Assembly (NCBI GenBank): GCA_022510865.1
Contig: JAFLSQ010000003.1
Coordinates: 1-64,000, forward strand
DNA from: Treponema sp.
Lineage (GTDB): Bacteria > Spirochaetota > Spirochaetia > Treponematales > Treponemataceae
Length of the DNA stretch: 64,000 nucleotides
Reading direction: 5' to 3'
Program-made: the position numbers and the translations under genes
In this document: piece after piece, positions 16,929 through 24,658 of the stretch
Layout: the number at the start of each line of letters is the position of its first letter
Position numbering within the stretch: the stretch's first letter is position 1
Notes under the pieces: generated by a model
The model's input: the letters and a program-made list of their open reading frames with translations, nothing else
Told to the model about the DNA's origin: nothing
Databases searched by the model: none

Positions 16929-17531
16929 AAAAAGTTTCCGAAGTGGGCGGTTGCTCTCATCATTATTTTTGTCTGCGTGTTCGCAATTTTCTCATGCTAC
17001 AAAAATACCTACAATACGATTGTCTACCGGGATGAGGCGGTGGAATCCGCATGGGCGGAGGTGCAGAACCAATATCAGAGGCGGCTGGATTTGATTCCGA
17101 ACCTTGTCGCGACGGTCAAAGGTTACGCCGCCCACGAAAGCGAGGTCTTCACTCAGGTAACAGAAGCGCGCTCAAAGGCGGGCGGGCAAATCAACATCAG
17201 CGATGAGATTCTCTCTGACCCCGAGGCGTTCGCTCGCTATCAGCAGATTCAGGATAATCTTGGCGCAAGTTTGCAGCGTCTTCTTATGATTACCGAGCAG
17301 TACCCCGACCTCAAGGCGGATCAGAATTTCCTTGCGCTGCAAGACCAGCTGGAAGGAACTGAAAACCGGATTGCTGTCGCACGGCAGCGTTACAACACCG
17401 CGGCCCAGAGCTACAACTCAAAAATCAGGAGTTTTCCGTCAAATCTGATTGCCAGCATGGGCGGATTTGAGAAACGTCAGTATTTTGCAGCAAGCGCGGA
17501 AGCCCAGAGCAGTCCCAAAGTTGAATTCTAG
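16926..17531 (+). CDS. lemA: LemA family protein
   Basis: A 201-residue membrane protein. Residues about 8-27 are hydrophobic (signal-anchor, with a Cys at the end, possibly lipidated), followed by the LemA helical core: YRDEAVESAWAEVQNQYQRRLDLIPNLVATVKGYAAHE, AVARQRYNTAAQSYN and a C-terminal FEKRQYF. The family has a long helical hairpin exposed outside the membrane; its biochemical role is not settled. It is usually linked, as here, to TPM-domain (YgcG-like) genes, suggesting a joint envelope function. AAGGAGG precedes the ATG. Confidence 0.93.
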   Translation: MKKFPKWAVALIIIFVCVFAIFSCYKNTYNTIVYRDEAVESAWAEVQNQYQRRLDLIPNLVATVKGYAAHESEVFTQVTEARSKAGGQINISDEILSDPEAFARYQQIQDNLGASLQRLLMITEQYPDLKADQNFLALQDQLEGTENRIAVARQRYNTAAQSYNSKIRSFPSNLIASMGGFEKRQYFAASAEAQSSPKVEF

Positions 17532-17539
17532 GAACACAC

Positions 17540-18247
17540 ATGAGATACAAAAGTCTTATAAAAAAACTGCGGCTGAATCAATCAGATTTTGACGCGATTA
17601 AAGAGTGCGTGGCGAATGCGGAGGCAAAAACGACCGGAGAAATCGCGCTCGCACTTGCACCCGAAAGCGCGCACTACTCTTTCTGGGAACTTCTGGCGGG
17701 GAACATCGTCTCTGTCCTTGTTCTGATTGCCCTCATTCCGTTTTCCGGCAGAATTCAGGAAATGTACGGAAGGCTTTACTGGCAGAACGCCCCCGCATGG
17801 ATTCTTCCGCTTTTTTTCATCATAACTTGCTTTGCCACTGCGACAATCGTTTTTTATCTGTGCAATATTCCTGCGATTGACCGCCTGATTATCCCGCCGG
17901 CAGTCAAAAGAAACTGCGTGACGCACCGGGCAATGCGATATTTCACCGAATCCGGGGTTTACGAGACCGCGGAGCAGTCGGGCATTCTGATTTTTGTCTC
18001 GTATATGGAGCGTCAGGTGCGGATTATCGCGGACAGCGGAATCAGCGCGAAAATCTCGCAGGATATGTGGAACCTGATTGCGGACGAACTTGCCGAGAAC
18101 ATCAAAAAAGGCGATGTGCGCCAGGCGTTCTGCGCGGCGGTGGAAAAATGCGGCGCGCTTCTTGCAGAGAATTTTCCGCCGCACGAAAGCAACCCGAATG
18201 AGCTTGCGGACGGTCTTGTGATTGTGGAGGATTCCGAATGGTTTTAA
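17540..18247 (+). CDS. TPM-domain membrane protein
   Basis: A 235-residue protein. An N-terminal segment (KTTGEIALALAPESAHY, about 28-45) begins the TPM fold, two or three transmembrane helices follow (about 50-75 and 90-118), and the TPM domain resumes at about 135-225 (AEQSGILIFVSYMERQVRIIADSGISAKI). The insertion of membrane helices inside a TPM domain is seen in several bacterial YgcG-linked proteins. The stop overlaps the next gene by 10 bases, showing coupling. Confidence 0.82.
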   Translation: MRYKSLIKKLRLNQSDFDAIKECVANAEAKTTGEIALALAPESAHYSFWELLAGNIVSVLVLIALIPFSGRIQEMYGRLYWQNAPAWILPLFFIITCFATATIVFYLCNIPAIDRLIIPPAVKRNCVTHRAMRYFTESGVYETAEQSGILIFVSYMERQVRIIADSGISAKISQDMWNLIADELAENIKKGDVRQAFCAAVEKCGALLAENFPPHESNPNELADGLVIVEDSEWF

Positions 18248-19008
18248 AGACACGCTCAAAGTGGATTTGCGCGGCGGCAATCCTGTTTTTTACGGTGCAG
18301 TCGGTTTTTGCGGCGGCAGTTCCCGCGCTCAAAGGCCGTGTGAATGATTACGCGAACATAATCAACAGCGCCACGGAATCAAAACTGGAGACTTATCTTC
18401 AGCAGCTTGACGAGCAGCAGGGCGTTCAGATTGCGGTGCTCACAGTTCCAAGTCTTGATGGCGATGACATCGCCTCGTTCAGTATGCGCGTGGCAGAAAG
18501 CTGGAAAATCGGCGACGGGCGCACAGACAAGGGCGCGATCCTGGTGGTCGCGTTTGAGGAGCGGGCTTTGCGGATTGAGACCGGCTACGGACTTGAGGGC
18601 AAGCTCACGGACGCAAAATGCGGGCTTATCATCAGAAACGTGATTATCCCGCAGTTTAAAAACGGCGACTATTCCGAGGGGATTTTTCTTGGCGTCCAGA
18701 ATATGGGCGGAATTGCCACGGACAACGCGCAGCTTGTCGCACGGAGCGTGCAGAACGAAGATTCCGGCGGAGACATCGCAGGCGTTCTGTTCATGATTTT
18801 GTGGCTCGTCCTTTTCATCGTGATTATCGGCTCAAAAGGCGGAATCTGGAAATGGCTTTTCATTTCCAACATGGCAAGCGGCAGACGTTACGGCGGATTT
18901 TCCTCCGGTCCCGGGCGCGGCTCATCTTTTGGCGGCGGCTTCGGCGGCGGCTCGTTCCGTGGCGGCGGCGGTCACTTTGGCGGAGGCGGGGCTTCGGGGC
19001 ACTGGTAA
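18238..19008 (+). CDS. TPM-domain protein with Gly-rich tail (YgcG-like)
   Basis: A 256-residue envelope protein: signal peptide (about 1-26), TPM domain (about 32-165; VNDYANIINSATESKLETYLQQLDEQQGVQIAVLTV, DKGAILVVAFEERALRIETGYGLEG), one transmembrane helix (about 182-203) and a Gly/Ser/Phe-rich tail containing many GGG repeats. TPM domains have been linked to photosystem repair in plants and to unknown envelope roles in bacteria. The domain order and lemA linkage are canonical. Last gene of the operon. Confidence 0.9.
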   Translation: MVLKTRSKWICAAAILFFTVQSVFAAAVPALKGRVNDYANIINSATESKLETYLQQLDEQQGVQIAVLTVPSLDGDDIASFSMRVAESWKIGDGRTDKGAILVVAFEERALRIETGYGLEGKLTDAKCGLIIRNVIIPQFKNGDYSEGIFLGVQNMGGIATDNAQLVARSVQNEDSGGDIAGVLFMILWLVLFIVIIGSKGGIWKWLFISNMASGRRYGGFSSGPGRGSSFGGGFGGGSFRGGGGHFGGGGASGHW

Positions 19009-19009
19009 T

Positions 19010-19195
19010 GGGCGAGATGGTTGTGGGTCTTACGTGCCGGAAGTTGGTTTTATCTCGCCCCGCAGTTTGCTCGGCAAACTGCGCATTGAACTAATGGGTT
19101 TGAAATAGATTGTCGTGGGGTGGGCGAGATTTTTGTGGGTCCTATGTGCCGGAAGTTGGTTCTATCTCGCCCCGCAGTTTGCTCGGCAAACTGCG
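19010..19195. repeat. Duplicated 74-bp palindrome-rich element
   Basis: Two 74-bp copies (19010-19083 and 19122-19195) are offset by exactly 112 bp with five substitutions and no indels. Each contains GGGCGAGAT paired with ATCTCGCCC across a large loop, then a perfect 10-bp hairpin CGCAGTTTGC-TCG-GCAAACTGCG. The second copy's hairpin is followed by a T-rich stretch and may also terminate lemA-operon transcription. Open frames across it look fortuitous. Confidence 0.8.
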
Positions 19196-19206
19196 GCTTG
19201 GATTTT

Positions 19207-20208
19207 TTATTCTATGGCGTAGCAGTCGTATCCGGCGTTGCGCAGTTGGTCGGCCATGTTGCCGGCGGCATTCTCATTCACAAGCACAATAAAATAAGTT
19301 GTTCCGCTGCCACGCTTTTCTGTAGTGATGTAGGCAGGAAATCCCTTGCTTTTGGCTTCCTCGGCAAGAAGTTTGGCGTTGCTCTCCGTCCGGAACAAGC
19401 CAAGCTGCCATTTGGAGAAAGTCGCCTTATCACTTGAATCAGAGGAATCAGGGCGGGATACTGCGGCCGTGTCCGACGCATAAGTTCCGCTGCCCTGCTC
19501 AGCCTCTCCGCTTTTGGGCACAAAAAACCAGAACGGAGTCGGAAGCATCTGAATATCGCCCTTGACGATTGCGGCCTCCATCGAGGCGGGATATTTTTGC
19601 GTGATTTCCTTGGAATAGGATGTGTCGCCTGTGATGTACCATAAAGTCAGAAGAATCACGCTTTTGAGGCTCTGCATTGACTCCACTTTCAGGTATGCCT
19701 GGAGCATCACAAGCGGCTCCTGCAAATCTGCCACACTATCCGCTTTGCAAAGCGCGCTCCACTGGGTGTACAGTTTTATATACGCCTGCACATCAGGATT
19801 TTTTGAGTTTCTCACCGCAGAATTAAGGTAACTGTCCGCGGTGGCATAATCCCCGCTGCTGAGCGCACAGCGAATCGCATCAAGGACAAGACGCTCGTTG
19901 CTTTTTTTGGGCATTCCATCGGCATCTCCGGCGGCAATTCCCGCCGCCTGCGCGTATGATTTCTGAGCGTCGTCATAATAAGAGAGCTGCTCCTGCAATC
20001 CTGCAAGAAAAATATACGCGGAACGCTTTTCCGCCGCAGAAGTCATCTTTGGAATCTGATTTTTGATGTACTCCACGGACTCGTCCACAGAATCTTTTTT
20101 GGCGGCCTCAGTTGTAACGAATTTTGCCGTCAAGCCATCGGCATTGAGCGGCAGCACCGCAAAAACCGAGGCGAAAACAAAAGCAGACAATAATTTCTTG
20201 ATTCTCAT
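19207..20208 (-). CDS. SPOR-domain envelope protein
   Basis: A 333-residue exported protein with a signal peptide (about 1-23, ending near LNADG). The middle (about 30-215) is helical, TPR-like (SAAEKRSAYIFLAGLQEQLSYYDDAQKSYAQAAG). Residues about 262-333 form a SPOR domain (KWQLGLFRTESNAKLLAEEAKSKGFPAYI ... YFIVLV ... LRNAGYDCYAIE), which binds denuded peptidoglycan at septa. The start is ATG 20208; a GTG lies one codon earlier. The gene begins 6 bp after the LapA-like gene, so the two are co-transcribed. A role in cell division or wall remodelling is inferred from the SPOR domain. Confidence 0.87.
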   Translation of the reverse strand: MRIKKLLSAFVFASVFAVLPLNADGLTAKFVTTEAAKKDSVDESVEYIKNQIPKMTSAAEKRSAYIFLAGLQEQLSYYDDAQKSYAQAAGIAAGDADGMPKKSNERLVLDAIRCALSSGDYATADSYLNSAVRNSKNPDVQAYIKLYTQWSALCKADSVADLQEPLVMLQAYLKVESMQSLKSVILLTLWYITGDTSYSKEITQKYPASMEAAIVKGDIQMLPTPFWFFVPKSGEAEQGSGTYASDTAAVSRPDSSDSSDKATFSKWQLGLFRTESNAKLLAEEAKSKGFPAYITTEKRGSGTTYFIVLVNENAAGNMADQLRNAGYDCYAIE

Positions 20209-20214
20209 CACACT

Positions 20215-20619
20215 TTATTTATCGGCAGAATCTTTGCCGACTGTAGAGGCTTCACTTTGCGCGGAAAAAGCGTCTTCCTGCGATTTTTTCTGCACCGTGG
20301 ATTTCTCGGCATTTTTTGCTTTTTTCTCCGCGGCCTTTTTTGCCCTGCTCTCCGCTTTTGCCTGCGATGTCTCCCGCTTTTTCTTGAGAGTATCGCTTCT
20401 GGCGGGGTCGGTCTGGGCTGAAGCGCGCAGTTTTGAAATCAGCATGAAAAGGATTGCCACGATTATTCCCGCGCCAAAGGCAATCAGCACAAGGACTGCG
20501 ACAGGAGCTTCGCTGTACGTCTTGAAAAACCAGAATGCACAGCTGTACTTTGCGTTAAAACCAATGAAGCACGCGAGAAAAACGATGAAAATCAGAACCA
20601 AAATCAATGCAAAAATCAT
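20215..20619 (-). CDS. LapA-domain membrane protein
   Basis: A 134-residue protein with two transmembrane helices (about 2-22 and 38-62) separated by a short loop, matching the LapA/DUF1049 pattern, then a highly charged Lys/Ala/Glu/Ser cytoplasmic tail (about 66-134). In E. coli LapA works with LapB in controlling LPS synthesis; here only the membrane module is recognisable. AAGGAG precedes the ATG, within a leader shared with lemA. Confidence 0.72.
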   Translation of the reverse strand: MIFALILVLIFIVFLACFIGFNAKYSCAFWFFKTYSEAPVAVLVLIAFGAGIIVAILFMLISKLRASAQTDPARSDTLKKKRETSQAKAESRAKKAAEKKAKNAEKSTVQKKSQEDAFSAQSEASTVGKDSADK

Positions 20620-20671
20620 ATCAAACTCCTTAAAAATTCCGCGTTAGCGGTCGTGCAAGGAAGCACGAAAT
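20617..20671 (-). promoter_or_regulatory. Shared leader element, copy 2 (LapA-like gene)
   Basis: Minus-strand counterpart of 16874-16928: 44 of 55 bases identical, no gaps, ending at the ATG of the LapA-like gene. The 16-base core at 20638-20653 is the exact reverse complement of 16892-16907. Confidence 0.6.
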
Positions 20672-20703
20672 TGCGCTTTGGTCGTAACACGAACTAAGCG
20701 CAA

Positions 20704-20737
20704 CACGACAAAAATACACGGATGTATTTTTGTCGTG
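20704..20737. repeat. Perfect 15-bp inverted repeat (hairpin)
   Basis: Arms 20704-20718 and 20723-20737 are complementary around a four-base loop (CGGA). It lies between the degenerate and intact leader copies upstream of the LapA-like gene. It lacks an external T-tract, although the stem itself contains A5/T5. Confidence 0.75.
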
Positions 20738-20780
20738 CCTCCTTAAAAATGCCGCGTCACAGCCGCGCAGGAGGCCAGAA
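20738..20780 (-). repeat. Degenerate third copy of the shared leader
   Basis: The minus strand reads ACGCGGCATTTTTAAGGAGG, nearly the same as the corresponding part of copy 2, and the preceding GCCTCCTGCGCGGC also aligns with small gaps. No start codon follows the ribosome-like AAGGAGG. Confidence 0.5.
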
Positions 20781-20978
20781 TTGCAGTTCTCCCGCAACGT
20801 GGGAAAATCTGCAAAACGCAAAAGCACACGGATATTCGCACCTGAACGCACAAGCAGAGCATCAGGATGAAATGCCGATTTTAAAGCCGCTTCCCAGGAA
20901 AGTGAAGTTTTCCCGGCCACAAGTTTTAAATCGGATGTGCTTTCGCAGGTCTCCTTTTCAGCGCCGCGCACGGACGCG

Positions 20979-22382
20979 CTAATCCTGCAAAATACCACGG
21001 TAAGTATTCCCGGATAACTGTGTTATTTTAACATTCACAAAGTTTCCTATCAACCTCTTGTCGGCCTTAAAAGCAATCTTTTCGTGCTGCTCGATTTGGG
21101 CAAGAAGCTCGTCCTGGCTGTCACGGCTCACGCCCTCGACAAGCGCGGTGACTGTCTTGCCGACCCTGCGGCTCATCTGCTGCTGGGTGTGAGACTGCTG
21201 CAAATCAATCACGCGCTGCAAACGCTCCTTGCGCACCTCAACGGGAAGCTGCTCCATCAGCGCGGCGGGCGTTCCCTCACGCGGATTATAATAGTACATC
21301 ATCGCGGACTCATATTTCACGCGCTCCATCAAATCAAGTGTGAGCGCGACATCCTCCTCGGTCTCGGTGGGAAATCCCATCATTATGTCGGTGGTGAGCG
21401 AGACATCAGGAATTTTTGATTTTATGCGCCCGACAAGCGCAAGATACTGCTCGCGGGTGTAGCGCCGGTTCATTTTCTCAAGCACGGCCGATGAGCCATG
21501 CTGAACCGGCAGATGGATGTGACGGCAGAGCACGCGCTCCTCGGCAATCACATCGATAACCTCGTCAGAAAAATCTTTTGGATGCGATGACAAGAACCGC
21601 ACCCATTTTACCGGGGAATTTGTCTGGCGAAGATGAGCGGCAATAATCCTGAGAAGCTCCGCAAAACTGATTGTTTTTCCCTCGGTCTTACGCGATGCCG
21701 AAAAAATCCCGCAGTATGAATTCACGTTCTGACCTATGAGCGTCACTTCTTTTACGCCGTAACCCGCCAGAATGTCAAATTCACGCAGGATTTCATCAAC
21801 CGGGCGGCTGATTTCACGGCCGCGCACATAAGGAACAATGCAGTATGTGCAGAAATTGTTGCAGCCGTGCATTATTGGCAGAAAAGTTGAGAACGCGCCC
21901 GGCTCCGCGGAAACACCGGCAAATTTGTACTGCTCGGTGTCATCCGGGAGAAAAGCGGGTCTGCCATCCTCCACGGCATCTATAATCTCGCCAAAATGAT
22001 GCTTGGCGTAAGTTCCGACCACATAATCCACAAACGGAAAATCTTTCTGGAAAGTTTTCAGCAGACGCTCCGCCATGCAGCCCATCACAACAAGCACAAG
22101 CGGCTTCGCGCCATCGCGCACGTATTGAGCAGCCTCCTCCAGCGTCTTGGTTTTTGCACCGGTTCTGCAAGCGCGCACCGCTTTAAGCCCGCTGTACCAG
22201 CCCAGCCGCCCCATTATGCGGTTCTCGGCGGTCTCGCGAACAGAGCACGTGTTTATGATGGCAATGTCCGCGACCTGCGCGGATGATGCCCTCTGCCATC
22301 CGCGGGCAATCAGAAGCTGCTCAACGGACGCGGACTCGGCAATGTTCATCTCGCATCCGTAAGTCTCAAAAAAATACGTCAT
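20979..22382 (-). CDS. miaB: tRNA-2-methylthio-N6-dimethylallyladenosine synthase
   Basis: A 467-residue radical-SAM methylthiotransferase that adds the 2-methylthio group to i6A37 of tRNAs reading UNN codons. The N-terminal UPF0004 domain holds three cluster cysteines (TYGCEMN, NTCSVRE, VMGCMAE), the radical-SAM loop is CNNFCTYCIVPYVRGRE, and a TRAM domain closes the C-terminus (from about 400). The GREISRP sequence supports MiaB. The C-terminus and length are normal. Divergent to the recombinase gene. Confidence 0.95.
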   Translation of the reverse strand: MTYFFETYGCEMNIAESASVEQLLIARGWQRASSAQVADIAIINTCSVRETAENRIMGRLGWYSGLKAVRACRTGAKTKTLEEAAQYVRDGAKPLVLVVMGCMAERLLKTFQKDFPFVDYVVGTYAKHHFGEIIDAVEDGRPAFLPDDTEQYKFAGVSAEPGAFSTFLPIMHGCNNFCTYCIVPYVRGREISRPVDEILREFDILAGYGVKEVTLIGQNVNSYCGIFSASRKTEGKTISFAELLRIIAAHLRQTNSPVKWVRFLSSHPKDFSDEVIDVIAEERVLCRHIHLPVQHGSSAVLEKMNRRYTREQYLALVGRIKSKIPDVSLTTDIMMGFPTETEEDVALTLDLMERVKYESAMMYYYNPREGTPAALMEQLPVEVRKERLQRVIDLQQSHTQQQMSRRVGKTVTALVEGVSRDSQDELLAQIEQHEKIAFKADKRLIGNFVNVKITQLSGNTYRGILQD

Positions 22383-22679
22383 TGTGATATTCTACATGAA
22401 ATGCAAAAAAAGATACACAGAATCAGAACCGATTTTCCTGCGGTCCCGGCAAGGAAATCAGATTTTGGAATGCGCAGAAAGTCAGAAAAATCGCAAAAAA
22501 TCAAAATTTTATGTAACCAAAAACAATGTGCGTGGTTGTTTTTATGTAAGCAAGCGAATTACACCTTGTAAACAAACATACCTCCTTTTTTTCGCTGGAC
22601 TGCCGCTTTTTCCTCCTTTGAGCGGCAGTCTTTTTTTTCTGCCATTAATAAAATCAACTGGCGTTTCTAGGAGGCAGAC
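22383..22679. other. Leader region before the recombinase
   Basis: No gene is seen in these 297 bases. It contains a short inverted repeat AAAAACAA/TTGTTTTT (22519-22543) flanked by two direct TTTTATGTAA copies, and a strong plus-strand terminator at 22598-22638. A plus-strand transcript ending there would be a small RNA or an attenuated leader of the recombinase gene. Confidence 0.5.
22598..22638 (+). terminator. Plus-strand terminator upstream of the recombinase gene
   Basis: A 10-bp stem, GACTGCCGCT (22598-22607) with AGCGGCAGTC (22621-22630), a 13-base loop and eight T (22631-22638). No plus-strand gene precedes it, so it may be an attenuator or the end of a small RNA. Confidence 0.8.
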
Positions 22680-23282
22680 ATGATTTATGGTTACATCCGT
22701 GTGAGCACGGACAGGCAGACGGTCGAAAATCAGAGATTTGAAATCACAAAGTTCGCAAGGCGGGCAAAACTGTGCGTTTCTGAATGGATTGAGGAGACAA
22801 TCAGCGGGAGCATATCGCCAAAAAAGCGGAAGCTTGGCAAACTGGTGGAGAAAACAAAAGAGGGTGATATAATCATCTGCTCCGAGCTTTCAAGGCTTGG
22901 CAGGAATATGTTCATGATTATGTCGATTCTGAATTCTCTGATGGAGCGCGGCGTGATAGTCTACACGGTCAAGGAGGGCTACAGGCTCGGGGAGGACCTT
23001 ACCGGAAAAGTGCTTGCGTTCGCGTTCAGCATATCGGCAGAGATTGAGAGGACGCTCATCTCGCAGCGCACTCTTGAGGCTCTTAAACGCAAGCGCGCGG
23101 AGGGAGCGAAACTTGGCCGTCCCGCCGGAAGCAAGAACCTGCGCTACAAGCTGACCGGCAACGAGCAGAAAATTCAGAATATGCTGGATGAAGGATGCTC
23201 AAAGGCGTTCATAAGCAGGCAGATGGGCGTGAGCGCGTCCACTCTTTATGCTTTCATGCATAAAAATCACATAAGATTTTAG
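22680..23282 (+). CDS. Serine recombinase, Mpi/DNA-invertase type
   Basis: A 200-residue small serine recombinase. The catalytic domain begins MIYGYIRVSTDRQTVENQRF, with the nucleophile Ser in RVSTD, then IICSELSRLGRN with the conserved Arg residues and LAFAFSISAEIERTLISQRT; the long E-helix leads into KLGRPAGSKN and a C-terminal helix-turn-helix (SKAFISRQMGVSASTLYAFM). This is the build of resolvase/invertases such as Hin and particularly Bacteroides Mpi, which flips many promoters at distant sites. No transposase or cargo lies beside it. It has GGAGG before the ATG. Its target sites are unknown. Confidence 0.9.
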   Translation: MIYGYIRVSTDRQTVENQRFEITKFARRAKLCVSEWIEETISGSISPKKRKLGKLVEKTKEGDIIICSELSRLGRNMFMIMSILNSLMERGVIVYTVKEGYRLGEDLTGKVLAFAFSISAEIERTLISQRTLEALKRKRAEGAKLGRPAGSKNLRYKLTGNEQKIQNMLDEGCSKAFISRQMGVSASTLYAFMHKNHIRF

Positions 23283-24658
23283 AAATCCGGGGGAGAGACA
23301 ATCCGCATGATTTTCCTGCTGCGCGGGTGGATGAATTCAACCTCGCACGCATGGAGCATGAGCCGCTCTCCCTCGTTTTTTTTACCGTAAAGGCTGTCGC
23401 CAACAATCGGAATGCCAAGGCCGTGACAATCCGCCGATGCAAGGCGCAGCTGATGAGTCCTGCCTGTCTCTGGGTAAAATTCAATCCGGGTCACTTTTCG
23501 TTTTTCTTTTGTAACAGGATTCTCAAAACTTTCGACCCCGCATTTGTGCCACACAGTCACGGCAAGTTTGCCGTCAGCCTCATCAAAAATCTGGTGCGGA
23601 CGATTTTCCACGTCAAGTCTGAACGTCAGCTCGGTTCTGCCATCAGGTTTGCCGTGCAGAATGCCGTCCAGAAGCGCAATGTATTTTTTGCGCACAAGGC
23701 TGGCCTCAAACTGGCGGCGCAGATTCGCATGGGCATTTTTGTTCATGGCAAGAATCAGAATGCCGGAAGTCTCCATATCAAGCCGATGGACTGCCGGCTG
23801 CGTAAGAGCGCACGCGCCCTCCCCCGCCTCCGGCGGAAAAATCATGCGAATCCGGCTTTCCGCGCAGTCCTGATTTTCCGCACCGCGCCCGGGAACAGAA
23901 AGCAGTCCCGCGCTTTTGCTCACAACCGCAATGTCCTTGTCGCGGTAGAGAATCTCAAGGCCAAGAATTTCGGGCAGAATGTACGCGCACCGCTCATCGC
24001 ACGGCGGGTAAACACTTCCGTTTGATTTTGCGCCGTGACTTTTCCCATAAAAAATCTCTGCCATGCTCACAGGCACAAGCGAGCGGTCAAAAGCAAAGCT
24101 CAGAAGTTTGGGAGCGCAGCAGTCGCCTGTGCCTGTCGGAGGAAGCGCGCCGTTGTGATTCTGGATAATCTTGCTCAGGCGGATTTTCTTGCCGTCAAAC
24201 CGCGTGAACGTGTACAATCCGAAAACTTTCCTGAGCGACTCATCTGTGAGGGCGCGGCGCAGTTTTTTTATCCGCAGATTTTCGGCCGGGCAATCAAAAT
24301 GCGGGTCATCAGAAATTTCATTCAGTCGCGCAGTAAGACTGTGGATTTCTGCGTCATTTTTTGCAAGCGCATCGGCAATTTTTTCCGGCGGAACAATCGG
24401 GGGAACAACCAGCGCGTCCGCGGCCGGGAAGTTTTCTGGCAGGACAAGGGTTTTTGAAATCCCGCTGCAAGCAAAAAGCACTTTGCGGCAGCCGGAAACT
24501 TTGTCGTGGCAGACGAGGCAGCCGAGCATTATCCCTTGATTTTTGCGCTCCTCACTTTCCGGGCCAGACTGAACAAGCGAGCACTCGCCGGTGTCCAGAA
24601 AATCAGACAGAACACGCAGATAATGCAGGGCAATCTCCTGCGGAAAAGGCGGGAACAT
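23279..24658 (-). CDS. RluA-family pseudouridine synthase with N-terminal extension
   Basis: A 459-residue protein. The C-terminal half (about 230-455) is an RluA-type pseudouridine synthase: EILYRDKDIAVVSKSAGLLSVPG, catalytic HRLDMETSGILIL (Asp nucleophile), RKKYIALLDG, ETGRTHQLRLAS and VGDSLYG. The first ~225 residues are an extension without an S4 domain, with Cys-rich stretches and a helical part, similar in layout to the long RluA-like proteins of some Bacteroidetes and Vibrio. The RNA target is not predictable. It overlaps the rpiA stop by one base (TGATG) and the recombinase stop by four. Confidence 0.87.
   Translation of the reverse strand: MFPPFPQEIALHYLRVLSDFLDTGECSLVQSGPESEERKNQGIMLGCLVCHDKVSGCRKVLFACSGISKTLVLPENFPAADALVVPPIVPPEKIADALAKNDAEIHSLTARLNEISDDPHFDCPAENLRIKKLRRALTDESLRKVFGLYTFTRFDGKKIRLSKIIQNHNGALPPTGTGDCCAPKLLSFAFDRSLVPVSMAEIFYGKSHGAKSNGSVYPPCDERCAYILPEILGLEILYRDKDIAVVSKSAGLLSVPGRGAENQDCAESRIRMIFPPEAGEGACALTQPAVHRLDMETSGILILAMNKNAHANLRRQFEASLVRKKYIALLDGILHGKPDGRTELTFRLDVENRPHQIFDEADGKLAVTVWHKCGVESFENPVTKEKRKVTRIEFYPETGRTHQLRLASADCHGLGIPIVGDSLYGKKNEGERLMLHACEVEFIHPRSRKIMRIVSPPDF

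Larger units (their letters stand above)
20620..20978. other. Intergenic region with repeated leader and hairpin
   Basis: No convincing gene. The minus strand has an open frame through here but it starts inside miaB and shows no family features. The region holds a second, degenerate copy of the lapA/lemA-type leader (20738-20780), then a 15-bp hairpin (20704-20737), then the intact leader, suggesting a local duplication. Confidence 0.6.

Noticed and set aside
19009..19437. Short proteins encoded by the 74-bp repeats
   Set aside because: They overlap the SPOR gene and palindromes, and the repeated peptide arises from repeated DNA.
20630..20998. Minus-strand open frame of about 122 codons downstream of miaB
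   Set aside because: It begins inside miaB, runs through repeated leader DNA and a hairpin, and shows no family features. A decayed gene cannot be excluded.
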